From Nocardioides humilatus (GTDB lineage Bacteria > Actinomycetota > Actinomycetes > Propionibacteriales > Nocardioidaceae), in contig NZ_VUJV01000003.1 of the NCBI RefSeq assembly GCF_008373755.1, positions 186,001 to 250,000 on the forward strand: a stretch of 64,000 bases of DNA. Reading direction: 5' to 3'. A model generated the notes under the pieces. It did no database searches. It was not told where the DNA came from and saw only the letters and a program-made list of their open reading frames with translations. Below, piece after piece: positions 1 to 6,914 of this stretch. How positions within the stretch are numbered: position 1 is the first letter of the stretch; each line of letters opens with the position of its first letter. A program made the translations under genes and the position numbers.

Positions 1-1012
1 CCTCGATGCGGGCCGCCGCGTCGGGGTGGCCGAGGTGGTCCAGGAGCAGCGCGCCACTGAGGATGGCGGCCGTCGGGTCGGCGATCAGCTGGCCGGCGAT
101 GTCGGGCGCGGAACCGTGGACCGGCTCGAACATCGAGGGCGCGGTGCGGTCGGGGTTGACGTTGCCCGAGGCCGCCAGGCCGATGCCGCCGGTGATCGCG
201 GCGGCGAGGTCGGTGACGATGTCACCGAAGAGGTTGTCGGTAACGATCACGTCGAACCGCTGCGGGTCCGTCGCGAGGTAGATCATCACCGCGTCGATGT
301 GGCAGTAGTCGGTGGTGACGTCGGGGAACTCGGTCGCCACCTCCTCGAAGAGGCGCCACCACAGCGACCCCGCGTTGACGAGCACGTTGGTCTTGTGGAC
401 CAGGGTGAGCTTCTTGCGGGGACGACGCTGCGCACGGGCGAACGCGTCGCGGATGACCCGCTCGACGCCGTAGGCCGTGTTGACCGAGACCTCGGTCGCG
501 ACCTCGGCCGGGGTGCCGACCCGAAGTGCGCCACCGTTGCCGGTGTAGGGACCCTCGGTGCCCTCACGGACGACCACGAAGTCGACCTCGCCCTTGCTCA
601 GCACCTCGGTGGAGAGCGGCGAGACCGCGCCCGGGTAGATGCGCGACGGACGCAGGTTGACGTAGTGGTCGAGCTCGAAGCGCAGCCGCAGCAGCAGCCC
701 GCGCTCGAGGATGCCCGGGGGCAGGTTGGGGTCGTTGGGCTTGCCGCCCACCGCTCCGAGAAGGATCGCGTCGCTCTGCCGGATCTCGGCGAGGACGGAG
801 TCGGGCAGCACCTCTTGGGTGGCGAGGTACCGCTCCGCGCCCAGGTCGTAGCGGGTCTGTTCGAACTTCACGCCTGCCGGTGCGGCAACTTCCAGCACCT
901 TCAGCGCCTCGGCGGTCACCTCGGGGCCGATGCCGTCACCGGGCACGACGGCCAGGGCCACGCTCCCTTCGACGGGAGTGGCCGGGACAGACGAGTTGCT
1001 AGGAGAAGTCAC
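1..1012 (-). CDS. leuB: 3-isopropylmalate dehydrogenase, partial (C-terminus beyond left edge)
   Basis: Catalyses NAD-dependent oxidative decarboxylation of 3-isopropylmalate in cytoplasmic leucine synthesis. The minus-strand frame starts at a GTG at 1012 and stays open to base 1, giving 337 codons of a family usually about 350-360 long, so only the last residues are missing. Recognisable motifs are the N-terminal [20 protein letters not shown], the substrate-binding arginine cluster [35 protein letters not shown], the catalytic HKTNVL segment and the metal-site [11 protein letters not shown]. It begins 11 nt after the stop of the 56-aa gene, so the two are probably cotranscribed from the promoter before the Val-Leu-Ile-Val leader peptide at 1292-1336. 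Leucine-responsive attenuation is inferred from that leader. Confidence 0.95.
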   Translation of the reverse strand, partial: MTSPSNSSVPATPVEGSVALAVVPGDGIGPEVTAEALKVLEVAAPAGVKFEQTRYDLGAERYLATQEVLPDSVLAEIRQSDAILLGAVGGKPNDPNLPPGILERGLLLRLRFELDHYVNLRPSRIYPGAVSPLSTEVLSKGEVDFVVVREGTEGPYTGNGGALRVGTPAEVATEVSVNTAYGVERVIRDAFARAQRRPRKKLTLVHKTNVLVNAGSLWWRLFEEVATEFPDVTTDYCHIDAVMIYLATDPQRFDVIVTDNLFGDIVTDLAAAITGGIGLAASGNVNPDRTAPSMFEPVHGSAPDIAGQLIADPTAAILSGALLLDHLGHPDAAARIE

Positions 1013-1023
1013 GGGCGAAGACG

Positions 1024-1194
1024 TTAGTTGTCGTCAGGACGAAGATCGTCCTCGTCTCGCAGGGCAGTCCCCACGTTGGAGGCAGCAGGACCGTTGAACG
1101 CGGCCTGCAGCGCCTCGGAGTTGCGATGGTTGAGCGGGTGGTCGGGGTCGTGCTTGGCCGGACCCCAGTCGGGATACATCTCGTACATGGTCAT
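1024..1194 (-). CDS. 56-aa hypothetical protein preceding leuB
   Basis: Small acidic protein beginning [19 protein letters not shown] and ending in [10 protein letters not shown]. The start at 1194 is favoured by an AAGGCGAGC ribosome-binding site directly upstream; a second ATG lies two codons later. I do not recognise a domain. The aromatic N-terminus, the HDPDHP stretch and the acidic tail look constrained rather than random, and the gene is packed 11 nt from leuB in the same direction. A role in leucine synthesis or its control is inferred from position only. Confidence 0.7.
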   Translation of the reverse strand: MTMYEMYPDWGPAKHDPDHPLNHRNSEALQAAFNGPAASNVGTALRDEDDLRPDDN

Positions 1195-1212
1195 GCTCGC
1201 CTTCTGTGCAAG

Positions 1213-1240
1213 GGCTTCTCGACAGTGTGAGTGAGAAGCC
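1213..1240 (-). promoter_or_regulatory. Leader hairpin between leader peptide and the leuB unit
   Basis: Inverted repeat GGCTTCTC (1213-1220) and GAGAAGCC (1233-1240), 8 bp with a 12-nt loop, lying between the leader peptide stop at 1292 and the start at 1194. No T-run follows it, so it is not a simple intrinsic terminator. It could be an antiterminator/terminator partner or a Rho-linked element in leucine attenuation. Confidence 0.4.
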
Positions 1241-1291
1241 ATGCAGGCGATGGGATGCACGCCGCAGTACACCGCGGCGAGGTGGCCTCTC

Positions 1292-1336
1292 TCAGGCCCC
1301 GCCGCGGCGCACGATAAGTACGTAGAAGTGCCGCAT
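1292..1336 (-). CDS. Leader peptide MRHFYVLIVRRGGA of the leuB unit
   Basis: Fourteen-codon reading frame ATG (1336) to TGA (1292) with consecutive Val-Leu-Ile-Val codons. It lies about 100 nt upstream of the 56-aa gene and leuB, just after a TACTCT -10-like element. Ribosome stalling at these codons when branched-chain amino acids are short is the classic attenuation mechanism. The ilvB leader at 47885-47929 has the same length, the same Met-Arg start and a similar Leu-Ile-Leu-Val core, which makes chance unlikely. The mechanism is inferred; the reading frame is read directly. Confidence 0.7.
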   Translation of the reverse strand: MRHFYVLIVRRGGA

Positions 1337-1345
1337 GGTGAAACG

Positions 1346-1351
1346 AGAGTA
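1346..1351 (-). promoter_or_regulatory. -10 candidate TACTCT for the leuB leader
   Basis: CGTACTCT on the minus strand ends ten bases before the leader ATG, so transcription would start almost at the leader peptide. The ilvB leader has the identical CGTACTCT in an equivalent place (47936-47941). I see no convincing -35 element. Confidence 0.45.
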
Positions 1352-1434
1352 CGACGTCCGCGACTGCCTGTCTCATCAATTCCACGCCTTGTTCGGATGG
1401 CGAGACACGGGTTATCGGGTGAAAGACTCATTAC

Positions 1435-2004
1435 ATGAGCGCGAACCCCGAACTGCCTGACGTGGTCAGCCGTGCGTTCGACGTGTCTCGGCGGGCCGGC
1501 TACGTGTCGTTCTGCCGCAACGAGACCGGGCGGCTCCTGGCCGCGCTCGCGGCCACCCGGAGCGGGATCATGGCCGAGTTCGGCACCGGCTGCGGCGTCG
1601 GCACGGCGTGGCTGCGCTCCGGCGTGCGCGACCGCCATGCCCGGATCCTGACCGCCGAGCTCGACCCCAAGCTGGCTCGCGCGGCAGCCGAGATCTTCGT
1701 GGACGACCCGCTGGTCGACGTACTGACGGCCGACTGGTCGACGCTCAGGGACAAGGGCCCCTACTCGCTGCTCTTCCTCGACTCCGAGGAGCCGAGCGAG
1801 GTCGGCGTCGACGCGATCGCCGACCTGGTCGAGCCCGGCGGCATCGTCGTGCTCGACGGCTTCTGGCCGTGCGAGCAGTGGCCGCCGATCACCGCCGGCC
1901 GGGTCGACACCCTGCGCGAGCAGTGGCTGACCGACGAGCGCTTCACCGCCGTCGAGATCATGGTCGCCTCCGACTCGTCGGTCGTGCTCGCCACCCGCCG
2001 CTGA
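1435..2004 (+). CDS. Class I SAM-dependent methyltransferase (O-methyltransferase-like)
   Basis: A 189-aa protein with a Rossmann methyltransferase fold. The SAM-binding motif I is AEFGTGCGVGTAWL (about 47-60), followed by an acidic ILTAELD strand, LLFLDSEEP (112-120) and the later GGIVVLDGFWP strand. This order resembles the caffeoyl-CoA O-methyltransferase/COG4122 family, although it is slightly short. The substrate cannot be told from sequence. It heads a plus-strand run with an FkbM-like methyltransferase and an acyl-esterase, suggesting tailoring of a glycan or other cell-surface compound. It diverges from the leuB unit. Confidence 0.8.
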   Translation: MSANPELPDVVSRAFDVSRRAGYVSFCRNETGRLLAALAATRSGIMAEFGTGCGVGTAWLRSGVRDRHARILTAELDPKLARAAAEIFVDDPLVDVLTADWSTLRDKGPYSLLFLDSEEPSEVGVDAIADLVEPGGIVVLDGFWPCEQWPPITAGRVDTLREQWLTDERFTAVEIMVASDSSVVLATRR

Positions 2005-2026
2005 GGCTTCGTCTAGGTTTCCTCCC

Positions 2027-2863
2027 ATGCCGGTGCTGCGCGTCATCAACCTCGACCGGCGCAAGCCCGAGAGCTGCTACGTCCAGGCGGCCCGGCACAA
2101 CGTCTACTCGCAGTTCGGCGAGGACGGTGTCATCGAGAAGATCTTCGAGGTCATCGGCTCGACCAACCAGTGGTGCGTCGAGTTCGGCGCCTGGGATGGC
2201 GTCTACCTCAGCAACACCTGCCACCTGATCCGCGACCTGGGCTGGAGCGGGGTCCTGATCGAGGGCAGCCCGTCGAAGTTCGAGGAGCTCAAGGCCAACT
2301 TCGCAGGCAACGACAAGGTGCACCCGATCCTCGGCGTGGTCGGCTTCGAGCGCGGCAAGGACGCGCTCGACGACCACCTCGCGACCACGCCGTGCCCGCG
2401 CGACCTCGACCTGGTCAGCATCGACATCGACGGCGCTGACTACTACGTGTGGCAGACGCTCAAGCGCTACAAGCCGCGGGTGGTCGTGATCGAGTTCAAC
2501 CCGAGCATCCCCAACGACGTGGTCTTCATCCAGCACCAGGACATGTCGATCCACCAGGGCGCCTCCCTCGCCGCCATGGTCGAGCTCGGCAAGCGCAAGG
2601 GCTACGAGCTGGTCGCGACGACCAACGGCAACGGCTTCTTCGTCGAGGAGTCGCTCTTCCCCCTCTTCGGCATCGAGGACAACTCTGTCGACGCGATGCG
2701 CGAGAACGTCACCGGCCGGATCTTCCACGGCTACGACGGCACCGTCTACACGAAGATGCGCCCGCTGCAGTGGGTCGGCCGCGGCGACTGGCGGCCACCG
2801 ATCGACATCTTCCAGCTGCTCCCACCCGAGCAGCGCAACTGGTACGACAAGCCCGTTGACTGA
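2027..2863 (+). CDS. FkbM-like SAM-dependent methyltransferase
   Basis: A 278-aa protein containing QFGEDGVIEKIF (29-40), then a glycine/acid motif VEFGAWDGVYLSNT (51-64), the ribose-binding region GVLIEGSPSKF and LVSIDIDGADYYVW (129-142). These match the FkbM-type methyltransferase arrangement, in which the second motif carries an SIDIDG aspartate pair. Such enzymes usually methylate sugars, lipids or natural products; the acceptor here is unknown. The ATG is 23 nt past the previous stop, and the 3' end overlaps the next gene by 8 nt, so it is cotranscribed and probably translationally coupled to the esterase. Confidence 0.75.
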   Translation: MPVLRVINLDRRKPESCYVQAARHNVYSQFGEDGVIEKIFEVIGSTNQWCVEFGAWDGVYLSNTCHLIRDLGWSGVLIEGSPSKFEELKANFAGNDKVHPILGVVGFERGKDALDDHLATTPCPRDLDLVSIDIDGADYYVWQTLKRYKPRVVVIEFNPSIPNDVVFIQHQDMSIHQGASLAAMVELGKRKGYELVATTNGNGFFVEESLFPLFGIEDNSVDAMRENVTGRIFHGYDGTVYTKMRPLQWVGRGDWRPPIDIFQLLPPEQRNWYDKPVD

Positions 2864-3596
2864 TACACCGCGGGCCCGGCTGGTCCTCTTCGGCGGCCAG
2901 TCCAACATGCTCGGCCACCGACTCGCGACCGGCGGCGACAAGCCCGTGTCGGCCCGCGTGTGGGCGTGGGACAACGGGGGCGCTGAGGGCTCGTGGCGCC
3001 GCGCGGAACTCGGGCTCCCGCACTTCAACCCGCTCGGCGACAAGGCCAACAACGCCGCGCTGCACTTCGCCGTCCGGCTCGCCGAGCGACTCGACGAGGA
3101 CGTCTACCTGGTCGGACACGCGGTCAACGGAAGCAGCATCCTCACCTGGGAGGCCGAGGCCGCAGAGAACCTGTCCCGGCTGATCACCGAGACCAACCAT
3201 GCACTGCACAGCGCCGAGCTCGTCGCGGCCGGGATCGATCGCGTCGACACCGTGTTGTGGCACCAGGGCGAGTCCGACGACCCCGAGGCATGGATGGTGC
3301 CGGCGAAGCTGACGACGCTCGCGGACTACCGGGCCGCCTTCCAGCGGATGCGCGCCGCGCTGGCTCGCCAGCCTTGGTGGACCGATGCCACCTGCTTCAT
3401 CGCGGGCGAGCTGGTCCGCGACGGCTGGCTCTCAGCGCGCAACGACTTCTACTCCGCGGGGGCCCTCAACGGTCCCCGCGATGCGGTCGCCTCCTCCGAG
3501 GGCCTCGGACACACCGGCGACCACGCCCACCTCGACGGCCAGGCGCTGCAGACCCTCGGCCGCCGCATGTACGACGCGCGGGTCGGCCTGCTCTAG
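2856..3596 (+). CDS. SGNH-fold carbohydrate acetylesterase-like protein (SASA/DUF303 type)
   Basis: A 246-aa protein starting with TTG at 2856, inside the previous gene; no other in-frame start keeps the N-terminal strand. The catalytic serine block is LFGGQSNMLG (11-20), the oxyanion/asparagine region is GHAVNGSSI (88-95), WHQGESD lies at 135-141 and the distal histidine block is DHAHLDG (222-228). This set is typical of sialate O-acetylesterase-like hydrolases. It has no signal peptide, so it probably acts on an intracellular intermediate. With two methyltransferases upstream, O-acyl removal from a glycan or glycolipid precursor is plausible. Its TAG stop interlocks with the stop of the convergent FHA gene in the tetranucleotide CTAG. 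Confidence 0.8.
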   Translation: MTDTPRARLVLFGGQSNMLGHRLATGGDKPVSARVWAWDNGGAEGSWRRAELGLPHFNPLGDKANNAALHFAVRLAERLDEDVYLVGHAVNGSSILTWEAEAAENLSRLITETNHALHSAELVAAGIDRVDTVLWHQGESDDPEAWMVPAKLTTLADYRAAFQRMRAALARQPWWTDATCFIAGELVRDGWLSARNDFYSAGALNGPRDAVASSEGLGHTGDHAHLDGQALQTLGRRMYDARVGLL

Positions 3597-4366
3597 GTGA
3601 GCTCGCCCGGGGACGCCTTGCGGATCACGAGGCGGCTCCAGGCGCCGAGGTAGACACGCTCGTCGGCGCCGATCTCGCGCTTCTCCCCCGGCGTGACCGG
3701 CTGGCTCGGCAGCGGGCCGACGCTGCTGCCGACGTAGGTGCCGTTGGACGAGCCGAGGTCCTCGACCCACCAGCGGGTGCCGTCGGTGGTGAGCTGGCAG
3801 TGGCGGCGGCTGATGCCGCTGTCGGTCGACAGGTCGATGTCGGGGTGGATGTTGCGGCTCTTCGACGCGCGGCCGACGAGGACCGACGTCGTCTTGAGAG
3901 GTACGACGACCGGCAGTCCTGCCGAGGGAAGCGGATCGGTCGAGTCCTGGTCGGCGTACCAGTCGGGATCGATCCAGACCTCGGCCACCCACGGGTCGGC
4001 CAGCGGCGGCGCGACCGACGTCAGGGTCGCCGTCGGAGTCTGGGCGGTGGGCGGGTCGAGCGAGGTCGATGCCTCCGCCGGCGTCGACGCCGGCGTGCCG
4101 AGGTCCAGCGACGAGGCTGCCCGCGGCGCCTGCCCGGTGGTGAAGTCGTAGCCGCAGGCCTCGCAGAACAAGGCGTTGTCGGGGTTGACCGCGCTGCAGT
4201 TGGGGCACGTCGAGCCGGACGGCGCCGGCGCCGCCGGGGGCACCTCGGAGGGACCCGGCGCATCACCCGCGGGCGTCGGGGCCGGACCGGAGTCGCTGAT
4301 CGGCAGCCCGCAGACGTCGCAGTAGTCGGCGGAGGTCGAGGTGTGACCCGAGGGGCAGGTAGGCAA
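3593..4366 (-). CDS. FHA-domain protein with N-terminal zinc ribbons
   Basis: A 257-aa protein that should bind phosphothreonine peptides. Two short Cys-rich ribbons (C4, C16/C19 and C54/C57, C68/C71) precede a Pro/Ala/Thr-rich linker and an FHA domain at about 155-240, with the conserved VGR, SRRH and SSNGTY motifs that contact phosphothreonine. The TTG start at 4366 is preceded by GGGAG at good spacing and lies 2 nt past the VWA gene stop. It is the last gene of the PknG operon, so a GarA-like reader of PknG phosphorylation is the natural guess. The N-terminal ETTS/ETTP phosphosite of mycobacterial GarA is absent, so it is not a simple GarA orthologue. Confidence 0.88.
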   Translation of the reverse strand: MPTCPSGHTSTSADYCDVCGLPISDSGPAPTPAGDAPGPSEVPPAAPAPSGSTCPNCSAVNPDNALFCEACGYDFTTGQAPRAASSLDLGTPASTPAEASTSLDPPTAQTPTATLTSVAPPLADPWVAEVWIDPDWYADQDSTDPLPSAGLPVVVPLKTTSVLVGRASKSRNIHPDIDLSTDSGISRRHCQLTTDGTRWWVEDLGSSNGTYVGSSVGPLPSQPVTPGEKREIGADERVYLGAWSRLVIRKASPGELT

Positions 4367-4368
4367 CG

Positions 4369-5655
4369 TCAGCTCCCGGCCGGGCGGACCCGGGTGGTCT
4401 TGGTGGACGCGGTGTCGAGAGCCATCTCATCAGCCTTCTCGACCGCGCGCTTGAGCCGCACGGTGCCCTCGGCCTCGTTGTCGACGTCGACGACCTTCTT
4501 CAGCTTGGCCGTCGCCTCCTCGTTGCCGGTCTCGGCGGCGAGCTGGACGGCACGGCCGAGCTTGGTCGTCGCGGTGGCGTCGTCGCCGGCGGCCTTGGCA
4601 GCGAGACCCTCCTGGATCGCCGCGGCGAGCTCGGTCTGGCCGGTGTAGTGGGCGACCTGCTTGTCGATCTTGGCGGTCAGCTCGGAGTCGTTGGACCACG
4701 TGGCCTTCACCAGACCCTGGGTCACGACGTCGTCACCGAGCGCGAGCTGCACGCGCGCGGCGAGCTGCTCCTGGCCGATCGCCTTGGCAGCGACCCGGAC
4801 TCCCACGTGGTAGTCGCGCGACTCGTCGGCCCACGCCCCGGTCGGGAAGTCGCGGGTGAGCGGGTTGACCTGGACACCGCGGTCGGTGAGGTCCTCCAGC
4901 GTCGGCGCGACCTGGCGGACGAAGAGGACCTGGGCCCCCTGCGGCGTCCAGATCCGCAGCTTGGCGTCGGCGACACCGCGCGCCATCGAGGCGCGCATGA
5001 TCTCCTCGAACTGGGCACGCATCTGGTCGGGCCCCGGGATGATGTCGACCGTCCCGAGCAGGGCCTGCGCGATGCGGCGGATCTCCGCGACCTGCCAGTC
5101 GGTGCCGACACCGCGGCAGTCGCACTGGAAGTAGCCGGTCGCGCGGTTGATCGCCTCGTCGAGTCGACCGGGGCGCTCGCGGTTCTCGCCGTCGGTGAGG
5201 AGCAGCGCGTGCCGCTGGGTGATCTGCGGGACCGAGGCGAAGATCTGGCCAGCGAGGTCGAGCCACGTCGAGATCGCGGTGCCACCGCTTCCGACGAACC
5301 GGTCGACCGCCGCGACCGCCTGCGCCCGCGTCTCCTCGCTCATCTCCACGAGGGCGGGTCCGCTCGTCACCGGCGGGAAGGCGAGCATCGCCCGGTCGGC
5401 ACCGGCGATGACGGCGAACCAGGTGCCGTCGACGATCTCGGCGAGCGCCGCCTTGGCTGCGTCCTTGGCGGCCGCCATCGTCGCCGGTCCCATCGAGCCG
5501 GAGGTGTCGACGATGATGATCTCGCCAGCAGCGCCGGACCCGGACTGGCCGGCCATACCGGCGCCCTGGCAGGTGATCGTGACGATCGCGTTGACGTCGG
5601 TCCCGCCGTCGGGCAGGAACTCGTTCTGGTAGACCCCGGTGGTGAACTCGGCCAT
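4369..5655 (-). CDS. VWA-domain protein
   Basis: A 428-aa protein, mostly a von Willebrand factor A domain. The metal-ion-dependent adhesion site is complete at its start: EIIIVDTSGSMG with D50, S52 and S54, followed by the FVGSGGTAIS threonine loop and HALLLTDGENRE. No signal peptide or membrane segment is visible, so it is cytoplasmic. The C-terminal third is helical, rich in Ala, Lys and Glu, and may bind partners. TerF/TerY-like VWA proteins accompany TelA and AAA+ proteins in stress clusters, and the same association occurs here. Its start overlaps the PP2C stop by one base (TGATG). Confidence 0.88.
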   Translation of the reverse strand: MAEFTTGVYQNEFLPDGGTDVNAIVTITCQGAGMAGQSGSGAAGEIIIVDTSGSMGPATMAAAKDAAKAALAEIVDGTWFAVIAGADRAMLAFPPVTSGPALVEMSEETRAQAVAAVDRFVGSGGTAISTWLDLAGQIFASVPQITQRHALLLTDGENRERPGRLDEAINRATGYFQCDCRGVGTDWQVAEIRRIAQALLGTVDIIPGPDQMRAQFEEIMRASMARGVADAKLRIWTPQGAQVLFVRQVAPTLEDLTDRGVQVNPLTRDFPTGAWADESRDYHVGVRVAAKAIGQEQLAARVQLALGDDVVTQGLVKATWSNDSELTAKIDKQVAHYTGQTELAAAIQEGLAAKAAGDDATATTKLGRAVQLAAETGNEEATAKLKKVVDVDNEAEGTVRLKRAVEKADEMALDTASTKTTRVRPAGS

Positions 5656-6914
5656 CAGTTGGGCGCTCCCTCTCCTGCTGGTGACTCAGTCGGTGCGGTG
5701 GGCTCTCCGGCATTCTGCACCGGCGGCGGAGGCGGTGGGGTGAGGGGTGCCTCGGCGGACGGTGCCGGCGGAGGCGGCGGCGGTACGGCGGGCAACGGAC
5801 CCACCCGCGCCAAGGACGCCGTGATGTTGTCGTGGCCGCCGGCGGCGGAGGCGAAGCCAACCAGGTGGACGGCCATCTCCTCCGGGCCGACCGGCCCGCC
5901 CGCCGCCTGGGCAGCCGCGATCTGGGCCGCCAGGGCTGCCGGCTCGGACGCGTAGTTCCACAGGCCGTCGGAGCACGCCAGCAGCCAGCCCGGGCCGGCG
6001 ATGTCGAGGAATGCGACGGACGGGACGATGTCCTGGGCGTCGCGTCCGAGCCACTTCGTGATGGCGTGCGCGAACTCCCCGGTCTCGGCGACCTCCTTGG
6101 CGACGCCGGCGGCGATCTGCTGCTGAGCGACGGAGTCGTCGACCGTGAGCTGGACACCGGGGCCGCCGTCCGGGAACCAGTAGGCGCGGGAGTCGCCGAG
6201 CTGGGCGGTACTCACCCGGGTGCCCTCGAGCACGGCGACGGTGAAGGTCGCCGACGCGGGGTTCGGTTCGTCGGGGTCGGTGATCGCGACGATCGCGGCG
6301 TTGGCCGCAGCAGCCGCAGCGGTCATCACCTTCGTCACCGCGGCGTCTCTGCTCTGAGGGGTTCCCATCCCTGCGGGCAGGGGGGTTCGCAGCACCTCGC
6401 GGGCCGCACGTGCCCCCGCGAGCGAGGCGACGTCTGAGTCGACCAGGTTGGAGACGCCGTCCAGGACGACGAGGACCGCGCGTTGCCCCGGCTGCTCGCT
6501 CGACAGCAGCGCCATCGCGTCCTCGTTGCGGCTCTTCTTGGGACCTTTGTCGCACACGCCTGCGACCCAGCTCGACGGCGCCTCGCGGAAGTGGTCGCGC
6601 TCGCTCGGCGCCTTCGTGCCGCACTGCAGGCAGTAGAGGTCCGGGCCGACCTCTCCCCCGCAGTTGCCGCACGGCCGGCGCCCCGGGTCGGGCAGCGGGT
6701 CGGGAAGCGCATCGGCCGGCCGCCGCGTCGGGGCGCTGATCGGTGCATCGCCCAGCGGGTCGGAGGCGTCGTCGGACGGCACCATCGTCGGTGGGGTCGG
6801 CGCCGATGCGTCGCCGATCTGCGCGCCGCAGGACTCGCAGAAGCGGGCTCCCGCCGCCAGCGCCGCGCCACAGGAAGGACAGGGCGTGGTCGCGGGGCTC
6901 GTCTGCTCGGTCAT
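5655..6914 (-). CDS. PP2C-family serine/threonine phosphatase with zinc ribbons
   Basis: A 419-aa protein. Two zinc ribbons precede the catalytic domain: CPSC/CESCG (12-29) and CGNC/CLQCG (82-98). The PP2C signature then follows: SRNEDAMAL (128-136), LVVLDGVSN (148-156), the LLACSDGLWN loop and GGHDNITASL, together supplying the metal-binding aspartates. A Pro-rich C-terminal tail of about 50 residues ends the protein. It starts inside the pknG stop (ATGA), so kinase and phosphatase are made together. The expected role is reversing PknG phosphorylation on the operon's own FHA, GlnX or VWA partners; that pairing is inference from adjacency. Confidence 0.92.
   Translation of the reverse strand: MTEQTSPATTPCPSCGAALAAGARFCESCGAQIGDASAPTPPTMVPSDDASDPLGDAPISAPTRRPADALPDPLPDPGRRPCGNCGGEVGPDLYCLQCGTKAPSERDHFREAPSSWVAGVCDKGPKKSRNEDAMALLSSEQPGQRAVLVVLDGVSNLVDSDVASLAGARAAREVLRTPLPAGMGTPQSRDAAVTKVMTAAAAAANAAIVAITDPDEPNPASATFTVAVLEGTRVSTAQLGDSRAYWFPDGGPGVQLTVDDSVAQQQIAAGVAKEVAETGEFAHAITKWLGRDAQDIVPSVAFLDIAGPGWLLACSDGLWNYASEPAALAAQIAAAQAAGGPVGPEEMAVHLVGFASAAGGHDNITASLARVGPLPAVPPPPPPAPSAEAPLTPPPPPPVQNAGEPTAPTESPAGEGAPN

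Noticed and set aside
26-1027. A 333-codon plus-strand frame over leuB
   Set aside because: Antisense of a clear leuB with all family motifs; low-complexity composition.
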